DNA of 64,000 nucleotides, taken from Asterochloris sp. CNOR1. Lineage: Eukaryota > Chlorophyta > Trebouxiophyceae > Trebouxiales > Trebouxiaceae. Below the pieces are notes generated by a model. It worked only from the letters and a program-made list of their open reading frames with translations, ran no database searches and had not been told where the DNA came from. Below, piece by piece: positions 44,301 to 56,242 of this stretch (positions are counted from its first letter, which is position 1; every line of letters starts with the position of its first letter). The stretch covers positions 434,001-498,000 of the forward strand of contig OZ017753.1 in the NCBI GenBank assembly GCA_963969365.1, read 5' to 3'. The translations under genes were made by a program, and so were the position numbers.

Positions 44301-47300
44301 TCTGTACGCCATCTGGGCCTCAGTGAAGCGCCGCTGCTGCTCATACAGCTCCCCAGCTTTTTCATACAGGCCTGCCTGGCTCAGCGCCACACAGATGGAG
44401 TCCAGGAGGGAGACATCGTAGGTGGCACGCTTGTTCAGAACAACCTGCACATGCACCTAAATTAGTGAAAGGCCGTTCATGTAGATAATTACTTCCAGCC
44501 TGGCCCATCTGCTCTGCAATTTGCATGCAGCATACTGAGTCCCAGCCAGTTCAGCTATCGGACGCTGCAGCTGGCTGCTGAAATTCTTCAGCCTACAACA
44601 GCCGCCTGCCAGCTCAGCTATTGCTTGCAGGTCTCAGCTCAGTTGGCAGGTACCTTGGCTGCTCTGACAGGGAGTCCGCCCTTAAGGTACAGGGCAATGG
44701 CTCCAAGGTAATCTCCCTCCTGCTCTTTCATAGCTCCTGCAGATGTCAGAGGTACTAGCTCACTGAAAGCAGACCCTGACCGCCAGTGTGCAGTCCTGAA
44801 GAAGACAGTGGCCATGCCAGCACCCATGGATGCAGAATGCCCTTCTGCTTGAGGAGTATGAGTCCCAGCCAGACAGCATCTGGGTGATGCCAGGCGCCAA
44901 ATTGGGATATCCAGCAGCCTGTCCACCTGCGGTCTCTTCCTGTCCGCTGGACAGCAGCCAAGCAGCGTACTCCCGCTTCAACGACGCTGTCTCCGGCCAC
45001 TTGCTCCTTTCTGCCACCCTGCAGGCAGCAGCAAAGCTGGACTTGAAAGGACGAGCTCAAGAAGGCAGCATGTCTATGTGGGTTGTCATGCACTGCCAGA
45101 AAGATACCTGTAGCTGGTTGAAATGAGAAGAAGAGGTCAGCAAGGCATTCTGCGCACACAAAAAAAATCAGCAGGAGTTGTACTAAGTACACCAGGTGTC
45201 TTTCAAGGGGCTGCACTTAGCACTGTGCTGTGGTTGCACAGGTGCATGCTAATGCCAGCTCAGTACGCAGATGTCCCCAGACATTCCCTGCTCACCAGGC
45301 AGTTGGCCACCACCCTGCAGGTTCCAAGAAAAGCCAGGCATACAGGCCGACTTTCACTTGAGGTCCATCTGTCACTCATGAGCCTTGAGCTGAGCCTTCA
45401 ATGGCAATGCAGTGGAACGGTCACTCCGATGCCGTTTGCATGGGCAGGTGGCAGAGGGGCATGCCAACAACAAATGCCAGTCAGGAGTAGCTCTTCACCC
45501 AGGCAGCATGAGAGCATGCAGCCACGTCACCTGCAAGAGCCACGCCACACAATCACAGCAGGGGTCCACGAACAAGTCTCTCTGCTCACTTGATTGCTTC
45601 TTGCCACTTGTGAGCCTCAATGTACATCCTGATGGCTTCCTCCACCTTGCCCTGGGCCAGCAGCAATGCCTCGGCCACACCCCACTGCTTCTGCAGGCGA
45701 GCCAGCCCCGCACGCACCACAAAGCTGTTGGGGTCATGGCTGGGGCCGGCCTGCAGGCTAATCTGCAGGTGGCCAATGGAAGATGTGCGGATCAAAAGGC
45801 TGCGTCTGAGTTGTGCTGTCCAGCGGGCCAAAGCAGCTGTCCCCATGTTGCCCGGGCCGGCAGTGCTGAGAGCCTGGGCGTGCTGCTCATGGAAGCCAGC
45901 AATGCAGCTGTCTGGCACCAGCCTGATCGTCACAGGCAGCCATGCCTGACAGTGGATAGTGAGGAACGGGCACTGAAGCCAGACCAGGTATGTGGGCCCA
46001 CCTGCTGCAGGTAGCGAGCCTTGGCCACGTTCCCAAGTGCTGCATAGCAACGTTCTGCAGTGCCCAGCTGCCCCTCTGCCAGTGCAGCTTTGGCCAGCTG
46101 TTGCCACTGGGCCTCTGTCTCTGCGGTAAGTTCCAGGGGTGCCAGTGCTTCAACTGCCCTGCGAGTCTCAACTGCAGGCCTCAGCATTAATCGAACACTG
46201 GTCGCCACGTTGCAATATGCTGCAGCGCAGCTGCCTTCAAATGAGAGGCACAGCGGACAAGCTCCATGTTCCAGCTCCTTATTTTGTTGTTGCCAGCTCT
46301 GTACAATGTGGAACCCCTGAGCAGGGCGCAAGCTGAGGCCACAGCCTGACGCGTGCTTTTGGTCAGCCGGGATGCAGCTTCCTGCAGCTGCATGCACCAG
46401 GAGCCTGTGTGGCACCCTGCGCAAGGCTTCAAAGACCTGATCAGCTGCACACAAGGTGCTCCCACCTGTCAAAGTCATGCTCGTCCAGCGCAGTGCCAAA
46501 GTCCATGAGGGACTCGTCCAGCAGGTAGCTCACAGAGGCCATGCCCTCTTCCACAAGAACCTCAGTCTTGCCCTGCAGCGTCATGATTGTGTTTGGCAGC
46601 CATGAACACAGTATTCCACCCAATGGCATGTCACACTCAGCCTGACGCCTTGCAGGGGTTGGAACAATGCTGTCTTACCTTGTCACAATGAGACCCCAGC
46701 AGGTGTCCAGACCTTGGAACCCGCAGGCCTGGGTCTGATAGCCCCAGAACTGCCACAGCGCAGCGGTACTGGCGGGAGTTGCAGGGAACTGTGCGCACCA
46801 GGCTGCTAAGCATGCATCGCAGCAGCAGCAACTGAGCAAGCCCAGCAAGCTGCCAGGTGGCACACACACAGGTGGTGCTGCTTAATGTCTTCCCAGACAG
46901 CACAGTTCTGCAGCCCTTGGCATAGTCAGCCAGCAGGTACCCACTGGGCTGCGCTGGATGTCCTCCACATCCCCCTTGATGGGTACCACAGTCTGCTTGT
47001 CTGGGCTGTTGATGTTGTACCACACGCACAGACTGCCCCGATTCTGGGCCACCACCACATCACTGCCAGGAACCCACTGCACATAGCTGCAATAGGTCAG
47101 CAGGGTCACGCGCTCCTGGCGGGCAATCGAGTACAGGTGCAGGTGGCGGCGTTTGTCCCGGAAGAGCAGGTGGGTGGCGCGTGCATTGAGCTCCTGCAGG
47201 CAGAGCACAGGGTGGCAGCGAGGCTGGCGGCCTCGCAGCCAACTGGGCATCGATGGCAGGCATGGCACCTTTCAGGACACATGGGGGCTGATGCAGCAGT

Positions 47301-50300
47301 GGCGGCCAGCACCGTCGCTGGCACCACAGATGGCTGGCGTCAGAGTGCAAAGAGGATGTAGGTCGCTCCAGCAGTTGGAGCTGGCACCGCATCGTGCAGT
47401 ACCCTGGAGGGCAAACCATGCGCTGCTGCCGTGCACAGCATGGCTTCATGCTGGGAATGCTGACTGTGTGCCAGGCAGGTCCAATACTCACCAGCCAGTC
47501 CACCCTTGCGTCATGGCTGATGCTGGCTGCAGTAGCCCCGCTCAGCAGGTCCAGCACACGAATGGTCTGGAGGTCCACCAGGTAGCTTATCATCTTGTTT
47601 GGCTGCACAATGCCCCTACAATGGCAGGCAGCATGTGTATGATTGCTTTTGTGATGCCTTCCTGCCGCAGAAAGTCCCCTTATCACACAGCCTGAAGTAA
47701 TTGGCAGCAGTGCCCAAGGGCTCACCCTCACCTGGCAGCATTGGCGCACACACTGATGAGGTAGGAGCTCATGTGCTCCGTGCGGCACACCCCCAGCACC
47801 TCGTTCTGCCCATACTGCACCAGGGTGAGCTCCCCGCTGCTGTACACCATGCACACCTGCAGGGACACCCACCGGTTCAAATGAAATGGGAGATGGCACT
47901 TGAATTGTGCTGCAGACCTGCCAGTGGGCACCACATGAGCCAGCAAGGGCATAGATTGCTGTGGTGGTGTCAGGATGGCTTTGATGTCATGAAACATCAC
48001 CACATGCCTGCCCACCTGTCTAGCACCTTCAAGCATTGACTGTTCGCTGAGACTCCGTGGGACATGCAGCTTCATTGCACTAGTACCTTAAACAGCAAGG
48101 GCTGACAGCCTGCACAGCAGTGCTGTGGTGCTGGCTCACAACACCCTTGCCTGAGGGTTATCAAAGTGGAACTTCTCCTGGCCTGACCCCATCCAGGGTA
48201 TCTCGCTCAGCTTGCAGGTCTCCAAATCCCCCAGCAGCAGCGACTCAGTGGTGTGAGCCACCAGGAACCTGTCCTGGTATATGTTGATCTTCTCAACCTC
48301 CAGGCCAAAGGCGCTCTTTAGAACAATGCGCATGCCTGGAGGCAGGCATGTGGGAGGCTGTCAGCGGTTCCCCGGCTGCAGAGCGGCAAGAGGAAGCATG
48401 CCTGCAGTAAGGCATTGGGCTGGTGGGTTGGGTGCCAGGGCACTCTTCAGCACAATGCTCATGCCTGCAGCCAGGCATGTGGTTGTGAGCAGGGTTGGAA
48501 GCACTTGAATGCAGTATGCATGTCTGCAGCCAGGCATTGGGCCTCTGGGCAGGCTGTTCCAGGCGCTCGTCAGCATAGTGTGCACGCCGTCGCAGATGAG
48601 GAGTTGGGGGCAGTCCCTCAGTTAGTGAGAAGGCAAGAGCAAATGTGCTGCTAGCCACAGATGGGGGGTTCTGGGCTGCTTGCCAAACCCCTCTTCAGCA
48701 CGAGGGCATCTCTAGAACCACAGACGGGGGCTGGCAAACAGGTGATGGCAGATCTGCACACAGCGTGGACACCATAAGGTAGCCAGTGGGGTGAGGGCAG
48801 AGCCACTGCGTGCCTGTCTGCTGCCACAGCTTGAGGTCACCTAGTTGGTCGCTTTCAGAAGAGTGGTCAGCTTGCTGACACAGAGGGTGCACACCTTGCA
48901 GCAGTTGGTTGAGCGGTGGTGACAGAGATGATGCAGTGCACGATGTACACGAGACAACAGGCCCAGCAGCAGTAGGCAGAGGGCGAACCCTTAAGCAGCA
49001 GCAGGCAGGGCAAGGCTTCCCATCTGCACAGTCTGAAGGTCTGCGGTGTCATAGAGTGCTGGACAAGGAAGGGTGCCCCATGGCCAACCCGAGCCGACAC
49101 AGTGCGCAAGCTCAGCAAACACACCTGAGGATAACCTCTTCACGATGACCTGGCTGCTGGAGACATAGGTGAACTCAAAGCTGCCCTTGTATCGGTGGCG
49201 GCGCAGGCAGGCGTCTAACAGGTCCACGCTGCCGCACAAGTTGCCCAACGTGAGCCTGGAGCCATCAGGCTTCCAGTCCAGAGCTGTCACCGTGTACAGG
49301 TGCTCGACCTGCAGGGGTACAGGCCTCCAGTCGCCTTGCCCAATTGGTGGAGTGGCCGCTCCAACTTCAGGGTGGTGATTGTGCATAGGGTGTCCACCTG
49401 AGATCCGCAGACTTTAGTTGCCATGCACAGACTGCCTCGTGCAGGGACAGTCACTGCGCAGACCAAGGCCAGAAGCCCTCCTGGCAGATGCTTTGCTGTC
49501 CTACGATGGAGGCTTGCGCCACCATCAAAACACTATTAGGCACGAACGAAGACCATACTACTTTGACCATGTCATTGTCTACCAGGCCTCACCTGTTTGC
49601 CACCAGCCTCCTCCCAGGCACCCTGCTTGGCATTGAAGTGGAAGGCGTGCAGCGCATCCTCCCTGCCCGCCACCATAGTGTCACCGCTGGGGTTGAAGGC
49701 CGCAATGGAGAACTCATTGGCAGCTTCTTCTGTGCTGTAGTCCATCTGCTGCATCAGTGCTCCTGATGTGGTGTCATAAAAGGCCACCTGTAGAAGGGCA
49801 CGCTCCTGGAATACCCCTTGGCGCAGTGGCTACTGCTTCTGAGTGCCGTCTATCGGCCTGCTGGCACTGTCAGGAGGCAGCAGTCTTAGCCAATGCTGTA
49901 CTGGTGCCTGCTGGTGAGCGCTGCAGGCAGCCTCAGTGGTACCTTGGCAGCTGCTTGCACCACCAGTGAATGACATGGGTGCAGGTTGCAACCTCACACC
50001 TTGTGCAGAATGCCATATGCAGAGGGACGACTGCAGCAGCAGCACAGTAGCACCTGCCCCTGTGTGACATGCTCCAGGCGGCACAGCAGTCCCATACAGC
50101 TGCACAGGTGGCTCAAGGCTTCACCTGCAGCCATTCGTATGCTGGCTCACACCTGCCCACCTTGGAGTCCGCTCCCACAGCAGCAATGCCTGCTGTGCCC
50201 CAGGCCAAGGCACTGGGCATGCAGCTGTGCTGCGCCAGCTTGCCCCCTCCGCCAGCTCCACCTGAGTCAAATCTGAAAACGTAGATGGACCCGTCTGCAT

Positions 50301-51156
50301 GCCCCGACAGCACGGCGCTGCCATCCCGGCTGGAGGCCAGGCAGGACACAAAGCTGCCCTCTGGATGCTCGTACAGCGTGAAAGGCTTGTTGGTCTTCAG
50401 CAGGCCCACCTTCACCTACATGGATGGGCTGGAGACGCTGCACCTGGGCTTGGGTGTGTGGCGATGCCAGCAGCTGGCATGAATGCTGCTCAGGAAAGCG
50501 CCGATGCCTGGCCAGGCAAATCCCTGTCAGGCTCTGAATCAGCCGTCAGGGTTGCAGGTGAAGCCCGAGGATGCAGCTGGGTGCCACTTGTTGGGCTGAC
50601 AGGCAAAATCTAGGTGCCCTGCACCAGCAGCACCTGACCTTGCCATCAGCGCCGCCGAAAACCACCTCATTATGACGCTCTGCGGGCCACACTAGGGCCG
50701 TGACAGGCGCCGTCTGCTGGAACTTGTTGCAGATGGACTTTTTCTCCCCCCACTCGCTGCCCAGGCGGTAGATGAATAGGATAGCATCGCTCTGCGCAAT
50801 GGCCAGCTTGGTGGAGTCTGGGCTGAAGGCCATGCCACGGATGATATACCCCTTGGGGCTGTTGGGATCAGCTGGCTTGGTCTTGAATTTGTCCTTCTTG
50901 TCGCCATTCTCATCAAACAGGTACACCACCTTATCGGTCGTCACCGCTGCCAGCTTCTGGCTGCACAGCAGAGCAGCAGGGAGTGGCTGTTCTGCAGGCT
51001 CTGCGCCATGTGGTCACAGCAGGGCAGATCTGCATTCATGGCCCAGCAGAGGATGCATGCTCTGTTGTCTCACTTGTTTGGGGCCCAGGCCAGGGCTGTG
51101 ACCTTCTGCAGCCCATCAATGGGGCTCAGCACAGACTTGAGATGTCGAAGCTGCAT
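32302..51156 (-). CDS. IFT172: intraflagellar transport protein IFT172, 33 exons
   Basis: Core peripheral subunit of IFT-B, needed for ciliary train turnaround at the tip. Exons: 51156-51074, 50960-50639, 50415-50161, 49787-49593, 49308-49125, 48335-48151, 47856-47732, 47615-47492, 47193-46945, 46572-46466, 46158-46002, 45762-45590, 45018-44927, 44736-44654, 44444-44299, 43918-43813, 43288-43178, 42850-42740, 42602-42519, 42077-41916, 41161-40970, 40477-40400, 40038-39915, 39494-39343, 38942-38793, 38244-38071, 37362-37208, 36741-36496, 35465-35228, 34570-34420, 34078-33888, 32908-32758, 32438-32302. All junctions are in phase; 5193 nt, 1730 residues, close to Chlamydomonas IFT172. The N-terminal 600 residues are WD40 ([15 protein letters not shown], then [20 protein letters not shown]), the rest TPR-like helices ([28 protein letters not shown]) with the conserved C-terminus [13 protein letters not shown] and a C-x2-C pair zinc-like segment. 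A small exon could be missing between exons 29 and 30. Introns average about 430 bp. Confidence 0.96.
35891..36474 (-). repeat. 292-bp tandem duplication in IFT172 intron 28
   Basis: Two copies, 35891-36182 and 36183-36474, differ at only a handful of sites. The first 60 bp of each also match the true 3' end of exon 28 (36493-36550) at roughly 78 percent. In both copies the donor GT of the exon is changed to AT, so they should not be spliced. Confidence 0.9.
43355..43455 (-). pseudogene. decayed copy of IFT172 exon 17 in the upstream intron
   Basis: Reads [18 protein letters not shown] against [18 protein letters not shown] in the real exon (43288-43178), with a preserved acceptor-like TGCAG. 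After about 20 codons the match fades and no donor follows, so it is taken as a relic and the exon at 43288 as the functional one. Confidence 0.75.
48149..48150 (-). other. GC donor of IFT172 intron 6
   Basis: CAG|GCAAGG follows the codons for DNPQ. The next exon starts [13 protein letters not shown], and IFT172 homologues are continuous here, so the GC donor is required. Confidence 0.8.
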
Positions 51157-51318
51157 GTCGGTCAAAGTCCCCCTATCCCCTCAGACTGCTGCTTGTGGGG
51201 ATGCAGGCAAGTATGTCAAGCATTTAGACCCTCATATTCTGCTCCCATGCATATGCAGATCTCGGAAAACCCTCACCAGCAACCCTTGCCCTGCACGCTT
51301 GCACACTCAGAGAAAAGC
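51157..51318. promoter_or_regulatory. bidirectional promoter, IFT172 / succinyl-CoA ligase
   Basis: Only 162 bp separate the two divergent ATGs, so both 5' UTRs and core promoters must fit here. I see no TATA box. Shared control of a ciliary and a mitochondrial gene is possible but is inference from geometry. Confidence 0.5.
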
Positions 51319-54300
51319 ATGCAGGCGTTGCGGCAAGGCAGGAAGCATCTGCTGCAGGCTTGCCAGCTGCAGCAGGCTCGCTTCCTCAATGTTCATGAGT
51401 ATCAGGTCTGGCCCCAGGAAGAGATCCAGCATTGATTGCGCAGCAGAATGCACTGGCGTCGTCCACATTGCCTTGATGCTGCATGCAATGCATTGCCTGC
51501 ATGCTGACCAATATCATCAAACAGGGCAGTGCGGAATGTAAGGCCTTGAGTCCTCCGCGCAGGGGGCTGAAATCATGTCGCAGTTTGGCGTCAATGTGCC
51601 GCCAGGCATTGCCATCAAGTCCGTGGACGAAGCCCTCCCTGCTGCAAAGAAGATGGCAGACTCTAATGGAGAGGTGTGCTGCTGTGGGATGGTCACGCTT
51701 GCAGCGCTCTCAGCGCCAGGAACAGGCTGTTGTGTCTGTCTGCTAGCGATGCGTAGCTTGTCACGGTGACATCACCCTCGCCAGCTCAGTACAAACAGCT
51801 TGCAGCTGTCCCTTCATGGCTGTATCTGGACCTCAGGCATTCAATCTGCTGTACAGGTTGTGCTGAAGTCCCAGATTCTGGCAGGCGGCCGTGGGCTGGG
51901 GAAGTTCAAAAGTGGTCTGCAGGTGGGGCCTAGTACAGTACCATCATGGAATGTGAAGGGCATTGAGCTGGCTGCCTGCCAGTACATGGCACTGGCAGCG
52001 GCCAGCTAAACCTGCCGCAAGCCTGATGCTGGCATTCAGCATGGCTGCTGGACGCTGCTGTCGTGCTGGGGCATGTGCAGTCTGCGGATTTCCTACAGCC
52101 TGGCTCCTCTCTGCTGCAGACTCCACCAGAGGTACACAAAGCTCCCAGCCCTGACACTGTCTGTTGTACAGGGCGGCGTGCACATGACCAGTGTAGACAA
52201 AATTGAGGACCTGGCCAAGCAGATGCTGGGTGGCACCCTAGTCACCAAGCAGACAGGGGCTGCAGGTGGGTGCTCCTCTCTTGTTGCCCTGTGCTACCAT
52301 TGAGCCATGATTCTGAACGATGGGGCTCTCCATGAGCAGGTGTGTTCCGCTCTGCCTTCAAGCAGCGGCATTGACACCACAGGCTGCACTGTCAGCACTT
52401 AGCATGATGGTGCGGCACAGCAATGAAGTTACTTGTTCTTTCTGTGGGTTGTCTGGCTGGCAATCTCTAGCGCTTTGTGACAGCTTGCATGTACATGTCA
52501 TCTGCTAGAGTCTCCCTTGGTCAGTCTGGTGCGGGGGCCCAGCCAAAGCATTGGCAGCAGCGGCTTCTCTGTAGTGAAGAAATTTCACAGGCCCTTGAGG
52601 TGCGCCTCAATTGAGCCTCGATTTTGGCTTGCTGCATGCAGCAAGGTGGCACGCTGTGCATTTCTCACCTGCAAAGGAGCCAGTCAGCATGCTGGTTGTG
52701 GCAAGACAGCTCTGCCTGCCGAGTTGGTGGGAGTCCTTTGCTCGGAAATACATGCGCACACTGCCTTGCACCTGCAGTAGGCCATCAAGCAGCTTTGTGG
52801 TGGCCTTTGAGTCTTTTGCACCCTCTCTCACAGGCCTGCGCTTTGCTGTGCAGGCAAGTCGGACGGCACCGTGGTTGATTCTTGATGTTAAAATAGCAGC
52901 CCTTTTCTCACAGAAGTTGGCCTGCTGTCTGCAGGCAAGCCAGTCAACACGCTGTTCGTGGCCTCCAAGCTGCAGCTGACCAATGAGATGTACTTTGCAA
53001 TCCTGCTGGACCGAGCCACTGCTGGGCCTGTCATGATTGGGTGCTCTGAGGGCGGCACCAGCATTGAGGAGCTGGCGGAGAAACACCCTGACAAGATCAT
53101 CAAGGTGGGTCACTGAACGAGGGAAGTTGTTTGACCGACAGTGGGCCTGGCTGCTATGCTCAAGAGAGGCCTGTGGCTCTCTGGTATCGTCCTCGCCGCC
53201 TCAAGGCTTTCTGGAGGGCATCACTCTGTTGTCTGCAGGTGCCTGTCGACATTCGGGAGGGCATCACAGATGAGCAGGCAATGAAGATGGTGGACGGCCT
53301 CAAAGTGCGCTTGTATTGCTCATCAGTAATTGCAAACTAATTCAGTGCTTAGTCCACTGCTTTTGGACTGTGGAGGCATTTCAGCGCATGCACTGTCTCA
53401 GCTGTCATGCCTGGTGCAGCTGTGCTCACTGCAAGCTGCCTCAGTGATGCACATCAGTCTTGCCCTCAGAGGTTCACTGGCGGGGCCAGGTTGTCCTGCA
53501 TCTGGACAACTGCTGTACCACATTGCCTGGCTGCCTGTTGCAGGTGTCTGTTGACAAGAAAGCTGCAGCGGAGCAGATCAAGGGCCTCTACAGGCTGTTC
53601 GAGGCCAAGGACTGCACCATGGTGGAGGTAAGTTGCGGCTGCCACCATGCTGTCTCCTGGCAATGCCAGTGTGTGTGTTTGTTGTGTGCTCACTCATGGT
53701 CCCGCGGGTCAGATGGTCTGTAGCACTGTATGGTGGAGTTTGGGAGCAGCTGTTACAGCATTCCTCTGTGTTATTTGACACAGCTTCCTCTGGCACTGCA
53801 CTCTGGCACACTGCTCCCCAGTAGCGCTGCTATGTCTCTGTGGCGGGTTGCGTGCCCTGTCCCTGTTGGCTGCCCCTGAGCTCAACACCAGTCCCTGAAA
53901 GGGTGCAGCACTCCGCAGCTCTTACAGGGTGGCTGCTCCTGCAGAATGCTGAGCCGCCCCCATGTGATGTGGCGGCTCCACCTGCGGATCTGTAGCCCCG
54001 CGCCGCACAGTTAACCTGCCGGCTGACAAGGCCTTCTCCTGGACATATGAAACCTGAAGTATGGCATTGCCATCTAGGTGCCATGCCGCCGCTTGTCACT
54101 CTTTCACAGGCAGGGTGTGACATGGCCACAGGTGAACCCGTTGGCAGAGACCAAAGATGGGCGCCTGGTGGCAGCAGACGCCAAGCTGGGCTTTGACGAC
54201 AACGCCGCCTTCCGCCAGAAGGACCTGTTCGCCATGCGCGACACCAGCCAGGAGGATCCCAGGTGCTGAAGCTTGCATTCTGTGCAGATCGTGTGTCAGT

Positions 54301-55589
54301 AGGCTGTGGAAGCCAGTGCCAGCTACTCAACCCCGCAGCTCATCTTGGCTCTGCAACCTGGGGGCAGAGTATTCCCAAGAAGGCTCTGGTGTCCAGACGA
54401 AGCTGCCCCTGCCAGCAGTTCAGAAGTGTCCTGTGTAGGGCAGCTGGGACCCTGGACTTAAGCTGGCTTCAGTTACACATGAGAAGGCATGTGGTCCTCT
54501 AGGTCTGGTGCAATTTGAACAGCCAGCCTGCTATCTGCCAGGCCTGCAGGACATTGTGGGCGGCAGTGACTCACAGACCGCACTGGCTCAAACCACAGGA
54601 ACATTGCAGCCAGCAGATGGCATTCATCCAATGGGGCTATGCAATGCAGGGACATTGCAGCCAGCAAGTACGACCTGAACTACATCGGGCTGGACGGCAA
54701 CATTGGGTGCATGGTGAATGGGGCGGGGCTGGCCATGGCAACCATGGACATCATCAAGCTCCATGGGGGATCCCCAGCCAACTTTCTGGATGTAGGAGGC
54801 AACGCCTCAGAGGAGCAGGTGGGCGCGCCCCTGGGCTCTGCTGTATGTGCTGTTTTCTGCACATTGCAGCTGGCCTCCTGGGGTGTTGGGCAACATTTAG
54901 CGCCACACATGGGACTTACTGCAGCACTGCTGTTTCCAAGTGCTTTGGTGTGATCATGTGTGTCATGGCTTTGCTGTTTGCGATAGCAGCTGGCAGTAGC
55001 ACTTTGGATGGTGGTGCCTTCACCGTGGTGCTTGGTGACGGGGCAGCTGTGCAGCTTTAAGTTGCGCGGCCGTGCTCAGCTTGCTAACAGCGGAAGCCAA
55101 GCAGCCCTTGCCGCTGCACTTGATTGCAATGTCCCTGCAGGTGGTGGCTGCCTTCAAGATTCTGACGGGTGACAAGCAGGTCAAGGCGCTACTGGTCAAC
55201 ATCTTTGGCGGCATCATGAAGTGCGACGTCATTGCACAGGGCATTGTGAATGCTGCCAAGGAGGTGAGAGAATGTTTTCTGATTTGTGCTGGCATGCCCT
55301 CCCACAGATACAGATACAGCTGTGCTATTGCTGAAGCATGTCACAGCAACATCCCACCTCCACTACCCAGCTCAGCCCAAAGGCACCTGCGAGACTGCAG
55401 GCCTGCACCTTTTCAGAAGGACTTGGCTGCATGTCATTGCAGGTGTCGCTGAAAGTGCCACTTATTGTCAGGCTGGAGGGCACCAATGTTGCAAAGGGCA
55501 AGGAAATCCTTCAAAAGAGCGGGATGACCATCATCACCGCAGAGGACCTAGACGATGCTGCCAGCAAGGCTGTACACTCCATCAAGTAA
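51319..55589 (+). CDS. SUCLA: mitochondrial succinyl-CoA ligase (ADP-forming) beta subunit
   Basis: TCA-cycle enzyme, succinyl-CoA + ADP + Pi to succinate + CoA + ATP; the beta chain binds nucleotide and partners with the alpha chain. Eleven exons (51319-51405, 51563-51673, 51857-51922, 52172-52265, 52935-53104, 53239-53304, 53544-53627, 54132-54262, 54650-54818, 55141-55263, 55443-55589) fit in phase: 1248 nt, 415 residues, normal length. A basic presequence of about 20 residues ([19 protein letters not shown]) precedes RFLNVHEYQ, the conserved N-terminus. The ATP-grasp part shows [17 protein letters not shown]; the ligase part shows [32 protein letters not shown] and [18 protein letters not shown]. 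Introns 4 and 8 hold decayed copies of the exon that follows. It is divergent from IFT172. Confidence 0.96.
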
Positions 55590-56242
55590 AGCCCGCCAGT
55601 TCATGGCATGAATTTATAGTGACACTGTCAGTGACACCCCTCCTGAATTTTGCAAGTCTGGTCCTGTTTGAATACATGCAGCCCCAAAGATGGGCTCCTG
55701 GGTGCCCAGCAGCAGTGTGGTAATCTGTGCAATGTGCCATCAAGTGTTTGACACTGGAATCTGACACTGATAGTCCGTCCTTTACATGACTGTCTATGCA
55801 GCCCCTGGCTCCAGGGTGCATGCAGTCCGCAATACTATACACACAGCAGGCTGCGCAAGCGCTGTGCACTGGTGCCAGCCGATGTGCTTATGGCTTTGAC
55901 ACCAGTGCTGCTTCAGCTCAGTGCTTGATGATACAGTTGCCTCCTCTGCACAAAGATAGCAGCTCTGCAGCTCCTGTTCGACCTGGGGGATCCACAAGGC
56001 AAATACACACCAGCTGAAGAGTTCTTGTAAGCTGGATGATATTTTGCTGAGATATGCAGTGCATTCACTTTTGATCATCCGCGTCTCTCATATATTTTAC
56101 GTGGGGCTGGCATGCAGCTGCAGCTGCAGCTGGCTGCTGCCCTGCAGCAGACAGCTGTCTGCACAACCAAGGGTGGACCAGGCTGTATATGGCCAGCCTG
56201 CAGGCTGCATACAGCCACGTAGCTGCACAGCCAGCCACAGCA
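55590..56242. other. tail-to-tail intergenic region, nothing identified
   Basis: 650 bp between the succinyl-CoA ligase stop and the stop of the minus-strand gene. A plus-strand TGTAA near 56026 could end the ligase transcript. A short GCAGCT-rich run lies at 56112-56135. Confidence 0.4.
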
